The notes beneath the pieces were generated by a model. That model had not been told where the DNA came from. It saw only the letters and a program-made list of their open reading frames with translations, and ran no database searches. A stretch of 37,213 bases of DNA from assembly GCA_018780265.1 (NCBI GenBank), contig JADMJV010000081.1:1-37213 (forward strand), written 5' to 3'. Below, piece by piece: positions 17,118-25,806 of this stretch. Numbering within the stretch: position 1 is the stretch's first letter; every line of letters starts with the position of its first letter. The DNA is from a bacterium. Its GTDB lineage: Bacteria; Vulcanimicrobiota; Xenobia; Xenobiales; JADMJV01. A program made the position numbers and the translations under genes.

Positions 17118-17425
17118 CAGTCCGCTTTGGAAAGGTGATTGATTTCCGTCCAGCGTTCATCGATTTGCCACTGCAACGTTTTGATTTCCTGGCAGAAGCC
17201 CACCAATTCAGGATCGCTCAGTTTGTTTTGAGCGTAGAGTTCGTAGACCCGATGGGCCAAGTCCCTCATTTTTTGGTCTTTTTGCTCGCGCATCTCCTGC
17301 ACGTCCATCTTCAGTCTGGAAACGCGAAGCATTTTCTCGGAGCCGCGAATGGCGGCATCGCGGCCTTTTTGCACAGTTTTGCTCGCCCCTTTGAGCGAGT
17401 CACCCAACATATCGAAGAAACCCAT
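17117..17425 (-). CDS. Small coiled-coil protein of unknown function
   Basis: 102 residues. The first 15 (MGFFDMLGDSLKGAS) are Gly-rich and could form an amphipathic helix. The rest is charged and helical with heptad-like spacing (about 25-70 and 75-100), consistent with a coiled coil. No cysteine pairs, signal peptide or catalytic motif are visible. The opening resembles small phage-shock/PspA-like or zinc-ribbon-associated helical proteins, but I would not name a family. It lies between hemL (20 nt upstream) and rdgB (1-nt overlap), so it is a real gene in that operon. Confidence 0.75.
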   Translation of the reverse strand: MGFFDMLGDSLKGASKTVQKGRDAAIRGSEKMLRVSRLKMDVQEMREQKDQKMRDLAHRVYELYAQNKLSDPELVGFCQEIKTLQWQIDERWTEINHLSKAD

Positions 17426-17445
17426 GGCGGGGATTTCGATCTCGC

Positions 17446-18717
17446 TCAGGACAACCCTTCGCGCACCGCCTCAACAAATGACTCCAGGTCAGATCGAGTA
17501 TGAACCAGGCTGATGCCAGCGGCATCCAGGCAGGAGGGCGGCAGGTAAATGCCGCGCTTGAGCAGATGGTGATAGAGTGTGGCAAATCGTGCGAGATCCA
17601 CGGCCTCCAGGTCAAGGTGGCTGGATATTTCGCGTGGAGCAAAATAGAGGGAAAACATGCCCGGGTAGGCCACGCACTGAAGATGTGGATCCAGGGGTTT
17701 CAGAGCTTGTGTCAGCCATTCAGTCTGGCTGGCCAGGGGTAGGTAGCCATCGGGTTCAGATAGCAGTTTCAAGTTGGCGATGGCGCAGCGCACCGTCACC
17801 GGATTGCCGCAGAAAGTGCCCGCCTGGTACACTTTGCCCACGGGAGCCAGCTGGCTCATCCAGCGGCTCTGGCCTCCGTAGGCTCCGATGGGCATGCCGC
17901 CCGCCAGGGCTTTGCCCAAACAGGTCAGGTCAGGTCGAACCTGAAAGAGCTGCTGGGCGCCACCGCGGGCCACTCGGGAGCCGCTCAGGACCTCATCAAA
18001 AATCAGCAAAGATCCATGCTCATCGCAAAGCTCCCGAAGTCCGGTCAAAAAACCGGTGGCGGGCCGCACTACCCCCATGCTACCGGGGATCGGTTCTACA
18101 ATCACAGCGGCAACTTCACGGAAGTGTTGTCTGAGCAGCTTTTCGACGCTCTCCAGGCTGTTGAAATCGGCCACCAGAGTTTCCCCGGCGCTTCCCGGCG
18201 AGGCGCCCAGAGCCAGCGCTCCACCGTTGGCTTCCGCCTCCAGCCCCACCGCGTCCAGGCACTCGACATGGCCGTGATAGCAGCCTTCAAATTTGAGAAT
18301 GCGGGCGCGACGGGTAGCCCCCCTGGCAACCCGCAGAGCACTGGCCACCGCTTCCGCCCCCGAGTTGACCAACCGCACTTGTTGAATCGAAGGGTAGGCG
18401 TCGCAAATCGCTTCCGCAAATTCAAGCTCCCAAGGGGTGGAGGCCCCAAAGACCATGCCCTCTTGCAGTGCCTGGCTGGCCGCCTCTCGCAGAATGGGGT
18501 GGCTATGGCCCAGCATCAGTGGGCCCCAGGCGCAACAGAAGTCGAGGTATTGGTTACCCTCAACATCCCAGACCCGCGCCCCCTGGCCCCGTACCATAAC
18601 AGGGGGTGTTCCACCCACTGCTTGAAAGCCTCGAAAGGGACTGTTGACGCCGCCCGGGATGCGTTGCGTCAGTGCCTGAAAAATTTGCTGATTGCTTTGA
18701 GCTGGAAGATTCGCCAT
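17446..18717 (-). CDS. hemL: Glutamate-1-semialdehyde 2,1-aminomutase
   Basis: 423 residues, the family's usual length. This PLP enzyme converts glutamate-1-semialdehyde to 5-aminolevulinate in the C5 pathway of tetrapyrrole synthesis. The N-terminus IPGGVNSPFRGFQAVGG is diagnostic. VNSGAEAVASALRVAR binds the cofactor phosphate, IFDEVLSGSR holds the cofactor aspartate, and CLGKALAGGMPIGAYGG contains the Schiff-base lysine near residue 264. One difference is LSGSRVARGG where many homologues have MTGFRVA. AAGG lies 7 nt before the ATG. It is divergent from the gspF-like gene, with 90 bp between the starts. Confidence 0.95.
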   Translation of the reverse strand: MANLPAQSNQQIFQALTQRIPGGVNSPFRGFQAVGGTPPVMVRGQGARVWDVEGNQYLDFCCAWGPLMLGHSHPILREAASQALQEGMVFGASTPWELEFAEAICDAYPSIQQVRLVNSGAEAVASALRVARGATRRARILKFEGCYHGHVECLDAVGLEAEANGGALALGASPGSAGETLVADFNSLESVEKLLRQHFREVAAVIVEPIPGSMGVVRPATGFLTGLRELCDEHGSLLIFDEVLSGSRVARGGAQQLFQVRPDLTCLGKALAGGMPIGAYGGQSRWMSQLAPVGKVYQAGTFCGNPVTVRCAIANLKLLSEPDGYLPLASQTEWLTQALKPLDPHLQCVAYPGMFSLYFAPREISSHLDLEAVDLARFATLYHHLLKRGIYLPPSCLDAAGISLVHTRSDLESFVEAVREGLS

Positions 18718-18807
18718 AAAACTGCCTTGGACAAGTTGGGCGGTGAGCCTGTTTGGGGGGAAAAGCTGTTCAGTTCCGAAGGTTGCTCCTTATGGCAGGA
18801 GGACTCT

Positions 18808-20025
18808 ATTCCCAAGTTTCTTTATGAAGCGCTCGATGCCAAAGGCAGGGTGGTCCAGGGTGAGGTAGACGCTCCCAACACCGACACGGTAATCCAAGAC
18901 CTGCGTCGTGTTCGCTATACCGTCACGCATATCAAGGAAAAGCCGGCGGGAACCAGTGCCGTCATGGCCGTACTCGACCGTTTACAGACGGTCTCAGTTT
19001 ATGCCCTGGCGGTGTTTACGCGTCAATTGGCCACTTTGCTTCAGTCCGGGGTGCCTTTGACGCGCTCACTGGAAGCGCTGATGGAACAATCGGTTGATCC
19101 TAAGGTTACCCGAGCGGTCGGAGTCATCAACAAGGATGTCAAAGAAGGCATCCCTATGTCTCGAGCCATGATGAAGCAAAGCCATGTGTTTAGCCCCATC
19201 TATGTGAGCATGGTGCGGGCGGGCGAAATCTCAGGGGCTATGGACGAAATTCTGGACCGCTTGGCCGGTTATTTGGAGCGGGAATTTGAATTGCGCCGCA
19301 GGATATCGTCGGCCACCATTTATCCGATGCTGGTCTTTATCATCAGCATAGGGATCACCGTTTTGCTGACCAATTTTGTATTTCCCACCTTTATCGAGCT
19401 GTTCCGGGGCATCAACATCACCCTGCCCTGGAGCACACGGGCTCTCATCACCATCACCCACTTTTTGCGCAATCCGGCTGTCATGGTGCCTATTGTGGTG
19501 GGCCTGGTGGTTGGCTTTTTTGCCTTGCGAAGCTACATCAAAACTCCGCTGGGTAGGCGTCAGTTTAGTTGGATTCAACTGGAACTGCCGGTGATTGGCA
19601 AGATCTACCACAAAGTGGCTCTGGTTCGTTTCTGCCGCACGCTGTCCACCATGCTCGACAGCGGCATTCCCTTGCTGCACGGTCTGAAAACGACCGCTTT
19701 CGCAATGGACAACGCGGTGATGGCCGACCTCTTGGAAGACGTAGCCCAAAGCCTCAAGGCAGGGGTATCTCTCTCTTTACCCATGGAAGACTATCATCAG
19801 TTTCCCACTCTGCTGACCCAAATGGTTCGAGTGGGCGAGGAGTCCGGCGAACTGGCTACCATGCTGCGCAAAATGGGTGACTTTTACGATATGGACGTCG
19901 AAGCTGCCCTGGAGGGCTTGGTTGCCATCCTCGAACCCTGTATGATACTTGCCATGGGCATTTTGGTGGCATTTGTGCTGTTAGCGGTGTTCACCCCGGT
20001 CTACACTCTGGTTCAGCAGTTCTAA
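18808..20025 (+). CDS. Type II secretion/type IV pilus inner-membrane platform protein (GspF/PilC family)
   Basis: 405 residues if translation starts at ATT 18808. AGGAGGA lies 5 nt before this ATT, and the next residues PKFLYEALDAKGRVVQGEVDA match the normal family start. No ATG, GTG or TTG near it has a ribosome site, and a longer frame back to 18016 runs antisense to hemL. Two GspF repeats are visible: FTRQLATLLQSGVPLTRSLEALMEQ with a transmembrane helix near IYPMLVFIISIGITVLLTNFVFPTF, and VRFCRTLSTMLDSGIPLLHGL ending in the C-terminal helix ILAMGILVAFVLLAVFTPVY. These proteins anchor the assembly ATPase to the inner membrane. No pilin, ATPase or secretin gene is nearby. Confidence 0.9.
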   Translation: MPKFLYEALDAKGRVVQGEVDAPNTDTVIQDLRRVRYTVTHIKEKPAGTSAVMAVLDRLQTVSVYALAVFTRQLATLLQSGVPLTRSLEALMEQSVDPKVTRAVGVINKDVKEGIPMSRAMMKQSHVFSPIYVSMVRAGEISGAMDEILDRLAGYLEREFELRRRISSATIYPMLVFIISIGITVLLTNFVFPTFIELFRGINITLPWSTRALITITHFLRNPAVMVPIVVGLVVGFFALRSYIKTPLGRRQFSWIQLELPVIGKIYHKVALVRFCRTLSTMLDSGIPLLHGLKTTAFAMDNAVMADLLEDVAQSLKAGVSLSLPMEDYHQFPTLLTQMVRVGEESGELATMLRKMGDFYDMDVEAALEGLVAILEPCMILAMGILVAFVLLAVFTPVYTLVQQF

Positions 20026-20038
20026 GGAGGAGCAGCGC

Positions 20039-20476
20039 GTGATAAGTGGACGGCTAGCCATTTCTTGGTGGTGGTTACTGATGATGCTGGGTATGGCTGG
20101 ATGGGGAGCCGTCGTGCCCGATGGTTCTGTGGTCCAGTCGGAAGAGCAGGCGCCCCGGGTGCCGATCGTGTCGGGGCCGGCAAAGAAGCAGCCCCCAACT
20201 TCGGCCACGCCTAAACCCAAACCGGATCGGGTTCCTGCAGTTAACCCCTCACCGCCTCCCAGGCCAGGGCGACCGAAGCCGGACAACTCGGGAGCGGCCT
20301 TTGGGGGTAGCCCGGCGGGTGACACCGACAACCCCGGCGAGACCCGACCCCTGGTTCCATTGGCTCCGGCTCCCGTGTCTACGGCAAGCACCATGCCCTT
20401 GTGGGCCGCTCTGGCTGTATTCTTGTTTTTGGCGGTGGGTGGATTCTGGCTGGCGCAACAACGGAATCAGGACTGA
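20039..20476 (+). CDS. Proline-rich bitopic membrane protein, unknown
   Basis: 145 residues from GTG 20039, with AAGGAGG 8 nt upstream and directly after the gspF-like stop. An N-terminal hydrophobic stretch (about 6-26) is a signal peptide or anchor. Residues 30-110 are low-complexity and rich in Pro, Gly and Lys. A C-terminal transmembrane helix (about 118-138, LWAALAVFLFLAVGGFWLA) is followed by a short polar tail. No domain is recognised. Such an extracytoplasmic proline-rich spacer is common in envelope proteins. Position suggests cotranscription with the secretion-like gene, but the role is unknown. Confidence 0.75.
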   Translation: MISGRLAISWWWLLMMLGMAGWGAVVPDGSVVQSEEQAPRVPIVSGPAKKQPPTSATPKPKPDRVPAVNPSPPPRPGRPKPDNSGAAFGGSPAGDTDNPGETRPLVPLAPAPVSTASTMPLWAALAVFLFLAVGGFWLAQQRNQD

Positions 20477-20479
20477 ACG

Positions 20480-20965
20480 TTGCCCTTTTGTCCGGCTTGC
20501 GGCGTACGGGTGGCCCAGGGGCCGGCTCGTTGTGGACTGGATGGGTGCCTGCTGCGTCGGCTGCAATGCGGTCAATGTGAGGGGGAGGTGGCCCCATCCG
20601 ACCGATTCTGCGGTCATTGCCGTCACAATCTGATAGTGCACCCGGCCACTTCTCGCCCTCTGCACATGCGAACTGCCGGAGTTTGGCGGCGGCTGGGGGC
20701 GGTTCTTTTTGACAGCCTGGCCTGGTGGATGTTCCTGCAGTGTTTTATTGACCTGCCTGCGCCATGGGTCCTGGCTCTGGTGCCGCTCTGGGCAAGCCTG
20801 ATAGAAACGCGCGATGGCCAGACCCCTGGTCAACAGATTTTTTCGTTGAAACGCCTGTTTCTCGACGGCACTTCACCCCTCTTACGCGATTGGCCGCAAT
20901 GCCTGAAGTCGGCCTGCTGGCCATTTGTCCAGTCTCCCACCCGCCTTTTTTGGGTTCCGGATTGA
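20480..20965 (+). CDS. Zinc-ribbon protein with RDD-like membrane domain
   Basis: 161 residues from TTG 20480, 3 nt after the previous stop. The N-terminus has a double zinc ribbon: CPAC at 4-7 with later cysteines in RCGLDGC, then CGQC and FCGHC. After a basic linker, RTAGVWRRLGAVLFDSLAWWMFLQ matches the start of an RDD domain (Arg, then Asp at the membrane helix). TRDGQTPGQQIFSLKRL matches its conserved later part, where GQTxGk is typical. The membrane part is short and only two helices are clear. It overlaps the next gene by 4 nt (TTGA). The function of RDD proteins is mostly unknown; some act in transport or stress. Confidence 0.75.
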   Translation: MPFCPACGVRVAQGPARCGLDGCLLRRLQCGQCEGEVAPSDRFCGHCRHNLIVHPATSRPLHMRTAGVWRRLGAVLFDSLAWWMFLQCFIDLPAPWVLALVPLWASLIETRDGQTPGQQIFSLKRLFLDGTSPLLRDWPQCLKSACWPFVQSPTRLFWVPD

Positions 20966-21798
20966 GTCTGCTTTTTCAAGCCCTCTTTTGGAGTTGGATG
21001 CCGGGGGCGTTCTGGCTGATTTATGTAGAATCTCGTTCGCCTCAGTCCACTTCCTGGCTTCGATTGGCTTTGACCTTTGTGGCTGGAGGGCTGTCAGTAG
21101 GCGGGGTCAACCTGTTCCACTCTTTGGTAGAGGTGCCCGAACCCGCCCATCCGGTGGGCCTTTTACTCTATTTGTGCACCGTGGTGGGCTTGCTGGAGGA
21201 ATTGTGCAAGTTGTCGGCAGTTCTGTTGGTGGCCTGGCCGCGCCGGGATTTTCGCGAAGCCTGGGACGGGTTGTCCTGCGCAAGCTCGGCTGCATTGGGT
21301 TTTGCCACGGCGGAGAATTTCACTTACGTTTTGTCGGCGGGAAATGCCAACATACTGCTGGGGCGCTCGATTTCAGCCACTTTTGCCCACGTGGCCATGT
21401 CCGGAATATGGGGCTACGCATTGGGGCTTTACCGGCAACGTCAGGCGGGTCCTCTGGTAGTGGTCGAAGCGATTTTCTGGTCGGCGGTATTTCACGGCCT
21501 TTATGACTGGTTCCTTAGCCTGCCCTGGGTGCCCGGTGCTTTGCTGGTCTTTGGCGGATTGATTGTGGTCTTTCGCCAAAGGCTTCAGGAGTCGTATTTT
21601 ACCAGTGCCCGCCGGAAAGCTCCCAGTGAAGTGGTGCGCGAATGCCAGTCTTGCAGGACTTTGGGTCGATGTGAATATGCCTTTTGCCCCAATTGCGGCG
21701 CGAGTTCGTGGATAGAACCATCGCGCTGTCTGGCCTGTCTGGCCGAGTGCTCGGCGCAGGCTGACCATTGCCCTGCCTGCCAACGACCTCTGATTTAG
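20962..21798 (+). CDS. PrsW-family membrane protease with C-terminal zinc ribbons
   Basis: 278 residues if it starts at TTG 20962, which overlaps the previous stop (TTGA) and gives a complete first membrane helix; ATG 20998 is an alternative. About seven helices precede residue 220. The family motifs are present: EELCKLSAV (EExxK), FATAENFTY (FxxxE) and HVAMSGIWGYALG, with a further histidine in the FHGLYDW helix. PrsW was described as a membrane protease that cleaves an anti-sigma factor in B. subtilis. The tail carries two zinc ribbons (CQSC...CPNC, CLAC...CPAC). It mirrors the preceding gene, where the ribbons are N-terminal. It overlaps the convergent GGDEF gene by 4 nt. Confidence 0.8.
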   Translation: MSLLFQALFWSWMPGAFWLIYVESRSPQSTSWLRLALTFVAGGLSVGGVNLFHSLVEVPEPAHPVGLLLYLCTVVGLLEELCKLSAVLLVAWPRRDFREAWDGLSCASSAALGFATAENFTYVLSAGNANILLGRSISATFAHVAMSGIWGYALGLYRQRQAGPLVVVEAIFWSAVFHGLYDWFLSLPWVPGALLVFGGLIVVFRQRLQESYFTSARRKAPSEVVRECQSCRTLGRCEYAFCPNCGASSWIEPSRCLACLAECSAQADHCPACQRPLI

Positions 21799-24224
21799 CG
21801 GGGTAGCGTTTCCTGGACCACCTCAGGAATGTGTTTCTTTTCTTCCAGGGTAGGAGCAGCCGTCACCCGATTGCGGCCTTCTCGTTTCGATACATAGAGA
21901 GCATCGTCAGCCGCCTTGGCCAGGTCCTTTTTGTTGGCGGCGTCACTGGGGTAACAGGCCAGACCAATGGAGGCAGTGACCTGCACTACGGCTGCGGCAA
22001 AGCGAAGTTGGAAGGTTTCGCGAATTCGTTCGCAGGTTCGACAGGCTTCGTCCTTGGGCACATCTTTGAGGATCAGAGCAAACTCGTCGCCACCGTAGCG
22101 GCAAACGATGTCGGTGGTGCGAACTTTGTCTTTGAGTAGCGAGGCGATCTCCTGCAGCAGTGCGTCGCCAGCGGGGTGACCCAGAGTATCGTTAAATTGC
22201 TTAAACTTGTCGGCGTCAACCATGACCAGACAGATAGGCTTTTTGTAGCGGTCGGCCCAGGCGATCTCTTCGGTCAGGCGCACTTGGAAGAAACGGTGCA
22301 GATACAGGCCGGTCAAACCGTCGGTAAAGGCCATCTGTTGCGTTTGCTCATACAGCAGTGCATTCTTGACGGCGATGGAGGCCTGGTAGGAAACCGTCTC
22401 CACCAGGCTGCGATGCTCTTCGGTGAAGGCACGTTCTTTCGCGCCTCCGACATAGAGCAGTCCCAGACTTTCATCTTCCGCCCGAAGGGGAGCCGCGATG
22501 ACTGACCTTTCGTTGTTGATCAGGTTTTGCAACTCATACTGCTCGGTGTCTTGGATCAGCAAAGTCCGATTGAGCTCGGTGGCCTTGCCCAGAATCCCCT
22601 CATCATTGCGCACTGCCAGACTACGCACATAGTCGGCATAAGGGCTGTTGATCAACTCGGCTTTCAAGACGTGGATGTCAGTGCTGCTGACGCCAAAGAG
22701 AATAACGCTTTGGGCGTTGGGGATCATCTGCTTGATGTTTTCGGCGACCACCCGAAAGGTGTTGTCAATCTTAAGAGAGGCTCCAATCGCCGCACCCAGT
22801 TGCTGCAGACCGTTGAGTTGGTGGTTCTTGGCCTCCACGGCTTCACGAATCTGCCGCTCGGACTGTAAGTCTTTCTCTTTGTGCTCAAACAGCAAGGCCG
22901 TCTTGATCGACGGAGCCGCGAAGGCGGCCAACATCTTCAGTTTCTCCAGATGCTCTTCTTTATGAGTCTTGGCGTTGACCGAACCCAGGTAGATAATGCC
23001 GACGTTTTCTTTGCTGACCATCAGCGGCACCACCAACAGGGAGCGCTCATCCTTAAAAATGCGCTGTTCGGAGGTGGAGGGGCTGACCTCATTGTTCATG
23101 TAGGGACGCGGATCACGCAACACCTGTAGAATAAACGGTTCCTGCAGTTGCAGCAGGCCCGACATGCCAAGCACTTCCTGATAAGGAGTGTCGGCCAGGG
23201 CCGGGTCGAGGCCGCCACCGGGCTTGGATAAAAAAATTACGCACGATTGGTAGGGAATGCGCAGGCGTCGAATCATGGATTGCACCAGCGCGGTGGTTTC
23301 CGCCAGATTGGTGGAGGCTCCCAGCGAACGCGCCAGGTCGTAGATGATGTTCAGCTCTTCATTTTTGCGTTTGACATCGTCGGTCAGGCCTTCGCGTTCA
23401 GCCTTTTGGTTTTTGGCTTCGAATTCCATGCGACGAATGTCGTTGATCAGTTCGTCTTGGTCGAGGACTTTATGTTCGTCCACGGTGGCGCCCAAAGCCG
23501 CCCGCACGTATGCGATCAAAGGTGCAGCTATGAGCGCGCTGATGGCTAGCGGCAGCCAGGGGGTGAGCGAGGCCGCTCCCGAGATGGCCTGCGCAAAACC
23601 CGCTGCCAGGACTCCGATCAAAATCTGGAAGGCCATCGTCAAACGATTCTTGCTAAGCAGATTGTTCCAGGTTTCCTGGTCTGCTTCGTTGGCCGAACTC
23701 ATCAATTGATTGATGACCATAGCGTCGACCAGCACGTAGACGATCACGCCCACGATGCCCTCTGCTACGAAGGGTAGGGGTCCCTTGGCCATGATGGAGT
23801 GGACGCCCACCATGGCTCCCCCTACAAACATCCAACGCAGGCTATTGGCCCCCATGTAGGCGATCGCCGAGGCCATGCCCCCGCGTGTAACAATAGTCAA
23901 CATTCCCAGTACCAGCACCACCGCACCGGCTCCCCAACGTCCAGCTACAGCCAGCGGTGCCGACAGGGTAGAGTTAAGGCCCAGACTCGTCTCGGGTGCC
24001 AGCGCGGCCAGAACCGCCAGATAAAATGCGAGATTGATAAATCCATACTCGGTGAGGTCCATGGAAGCCAGTAAAATCAGCACACCTACGATTGCCAGCA
24101 CCAGCAACGGCGCGGCGGCCAGACCCAAATTCAGGCACTTGAAAGCCAGGCCGGCACCCACAACGGCCGCTCCGAGGGCCGGCAGCGCCAACATCATGTT
24201 GGGCGATTTTTCAGAATTACTCAC
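21795..24224 (-). CDS. Membrane-bound GAF-GAF-GGDEF diguanylate cyclase
   Basis: 809 residues from GTG 24224; no strong ribosome site is seen, so the start is approximate. Residues 1-250 hold about seven or eight membrane helices. A charged helical linker (about 250-295) follows, then a GAF domain (about 300-450), a second helix and a second GAF domain (about 480-640). The C-terminal GGDEF domain (from about 645) reads TDGLTGLYLHRFF, then RYGGDEFALI near residue 708. RTTD five residues before GGDEF is an inhibitory I-site. It should make cyclic di-GMP in response to signals sensed by the membrane or GAF parts, with product inhibition. A PilZ protein in this window is a possible receptor. Confidence 0.92.
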   Translation of the reverse strand: MSNSEKSPNMMLALPALGAAVVGAGLAFKCLNLGLAAAPLLVLAIVGVLILLASMDLTEYGFINLAFYLAVLAALAPETSLGLNSTLSAPLAVAGRWGAGAVVLVLGMLTIVTRGGMASAIAYMGANSLRWMFVGGAMVGVHSIMAKGPLPFVAEGIVGVIVYVLVDAMVINQLMSSANEADQETWNNLLSKNRLTMAFQILIGVLAAGFAQAISGAASLTPWLPLAISALIAAPLIAYVRAALGATVDEHKVLDQDELINDIRRMEFEAKNQKAEREGLTDDVKRKNEELNIIYDLARSLGASTNLAETTALVQSMIRRLRIPYQSCVIFLSKPGGGLDPALADTPYQEVLGMSGLLQLQEPFILQVLRDPRPYMNNEVSPSTSEQRIFKDERSLLVVPLMVSKENVGIIYLGSVNAKTHKEEHLEKLKMLAAFAAPSIKTALLFEHKEKDLQSERQIREAVEAKNHQLNGLQQLGAAIGASLKIDNTFRVVAENIKQMIPNAQSVILFGVSSTDIHVLKAELINSPYADYVRSLAVRNDEGILGKATELNRTLLIQDTEQYELQNLINNERSVIAAPLRAEDESLGLLYVGGAKERAFTEEHRSLVETVSYQASIAVKNALLYEQTQQMAFTDGLTGLYLHRFFQVRLTEEIAWADRYKKPICLVMVDADKFKQFNDTLGHPAGDALLQEIASLLKDKVRTTDIVCRYGGDEFALILKDVPKDEACRTCERIRETFQLRFAAAVVQVTASIGLACYPSDAANKKDLAKAADDALYVSKREGRNRVTAAPTLEEKKHIPEVVQETLPR

Positions 24225-24304
24225 TCTGTGCTTGGTTCCATAGGTTTCAAAAGGATAGATCCCAAGTCAGGTTTCCCTCCTGGCGAAACAATTCCCTGCC
24301 GCGA

Positions 24305-25264
24305 CTAGTGCTTGGGCTTTTGCAGCCAATGAATGGCTTCATTTAAGCTGTGTACGGGCACAATCTCAGGCTTCCCAGGCGCTAACTCTTTGCCCTGCAA
24401 CTGAGCCTGGTCGCTCCAGGGAACAAACAAGATATCGGCCTGGATCGAACGAGCACAGAAGAATTTCTGGCGCAAACCCTGCACCGAGGTCAGACTGCCA
24501 TCCATAGCCAAGCCCCCGCTGCCGGCAACGCGCCGGCCCCGCCGCAGATTGAGGTTGAGCAACCGCTCACAGATGTCCAGCCCCAGCACCAGGTCCGAAG
24601 AGTTGCCCTCGTAGGCCCCCGACTGGAAGCGAATCTTGGGTAAATTGCGGTTCTCCTCGTGCCCCGACAGCAGCACACCCAGCCCCTGACTGCCGGGCAG
24701 ACCCTGAATCGGTTTGGCCACGGCTTCCACTGCGTATTTCCGTCCATCGGGTTTTTGCAGGGTGACTTCGATCGGCTGGCCGGCCGGTATGCGCTGTACG
24801 ATTTGGCGCACCTGGGCCACCATCCTCAAGGGTTCGCCGGCCACTTGAAGCAGTCGGTCACCCGGCTCGACTTTACCACGCAGCGGGCTATCGTCTGTCA
24901 GGTCCAGAACGGTGATAATCAAGGGCGGCTCCAGGCCGCAGGTCTGGTAGACGACTCGTCTCAAAATCTGGTGATCTTCGTCTTCGGATAGACTCGACTG
25001 ACTTTGGGGCCGGTCCTCGTGCTCCGAGACCAGCGTCCAGTCGCTCTGGATCAGCGCTCTCAGCGCCCACCAGGTGGTGGCAGAACGCCTGTACACAGTG
25101 GTGATGTAGTAGTCGCCTGGATCGGTCGGACGAGGATGGTCCTCCACATCCACCTGGTCGCCAGTGGCCACGGCCGGTCCCGGCAGCAGGATGACATGAT
25201 TGGGGATCGGCAGCCAGGCCACAACTCCCAGGCAAACTCCCAACAGCAGCCCCCGTGCGATCAA
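24305..25264 (-). CDS. PDZ-Lon-like serine protease (YlbL family)
   Basis: 319 residues from TTG 25264, with AGGG 5 nt before it; an in-frame stop excludes a much earlier start. Residues 4-28 are one membrane helix. A PDZ domain spans about 118-185 (DDSPLRGKVEPGDRLLQVAGEPL). The last 110 residues align with the Lon proteolytic domain: GNSSDLVLGLDICERL puts Ser222 at the nucleophile position (family GPSAG), and VQGLRQKFFCAR puts Lys267 at the catalytic lysine. GGLAMDGSLTSVQG corresponds to the conserved GTI...GxVgpIGG. The glycines around the serine are altered (NSSD), so activity is likely but not certain. It is in a row with a coiled-coil gene and coaD, a context also seen in Firmicutes. Confidence 0.85.
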   Translation of the reverse strand: MIARGLLLGVCLGVVAWLPIPNHVILLPGPAVATGDQVDVEDHPRPTDPGDYYITTVYRRSATTWWALRALIQSDWTLVSEHEDRPQSQSSLSEDEDHQILRRVVYQTCGLEPPLIITVLDLTDDSPLRGKVEPGDRLLQVAGEPLRMVAQVRQIVQRIPAGQPIEVTLQKPDGRKYAVEAVAKPIQGLPGSQGLGVLLSGHEENRNLPKIRFQSGAYEGNSSDLVLGLDICERLLNLNLRRGRRVAGSGGLAMDGSLTSVQGLRQKFFCARSIQADILFVPWSDQAQLQGKELAPGKPEIVPVHSLNEAIHWLQKPKH

Positions 25265-25284
25265 TCGGCCCTGGCCAAGCGCGC

Positions 25285-25806
25285 CTACTCGTCACCGCCT
25301 GTGAGGGATTCCTGTCCCTTCTTGATGATGGCAAGAATGCGTGACAACTCTCCTTCCATTCCGTTGAGGACCTTCATGGCATAGCGCTCCGCATCCTGAC
25401 GGGTCTCGCGGGCGTAACGGTCGGCCTCGTCGCGGGTTCGGCGAGCTTCCAGGCGAGCCTCGTCCAGGACCTTGGTGGCTTCTTCTTTAGCTCGCAGGTA
25501 GACTTCTTCCTTGGAGAGCAGACGGTCCAACTCGCCTTCGGCAGCGCGTAAGATCTCGCGTCCTTTGCTTTGAGCTTCGCGCACGAGACGGTCTGCTTTG
25601 GTGCTCGATTCGGCGGCGATGCGTTCGGTTTCACGGCTGATCCAGCGAGCCTGTTTGACTTCTTCGGGCAACGAATCTCGGGTTTTGTCGAGAATTTTGA
25701 GGAGGCGCTCGCGATCGACCACGGATTTTTCCTGCAATGGCCAGGGCAGCGGTTTGCTCTCAGTGACTTCTCGTTGGAGGCTTTCCAGCACCGTGTAGAT
25801 GTTCAT
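25285..25806 (-). CDS. Coiled-coil protein (DivIVA/ATP-synthase-b-like)
   Basis: 173 residues. The start MNIYTVLESLQREVTESKPLPW is followed by a predicted short helix, then a nearly continuous charged coiled coil at about 50-150 with many Glu-Ala-Arg heptads (VREAQSKGREILRAAEGEL, VLDEARLEARRTRDEADRY). A short amphipathic end follows. It has no signal peptide or membrane helix. Similar proteins next to coaD and ylbL in other bacteria are annotated as ATP-synthase-b-like or DivIVA-like, but I cannot confirm homology. Its ATG overlaps the coaD stop by 4 nt (ATGA). A structural or scaffold role is likely. Confidence 0.8.
   Translation of the reverse strand: MNIYTVLESLQREVTESKPLPWPLQEKSVVDRERLLKILDKTRDSLPEEVKQARWISRETERIAAESSTKADRLVREAQSKGREILRAAEGELDRLLSKEEVYLRAKEEATKVLDEARLEARRTRDEADRYARETRQDAERYAMKVLNGMEGELSRILAIIKKGQESLTGGDE

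Noticed and set aside
18016..18807. Upstream extension of the GspF-like frame
   Set aside because: It runs antisense through hemL. The family's N-terminus begins at 18808 next to an AGGAGGA site.
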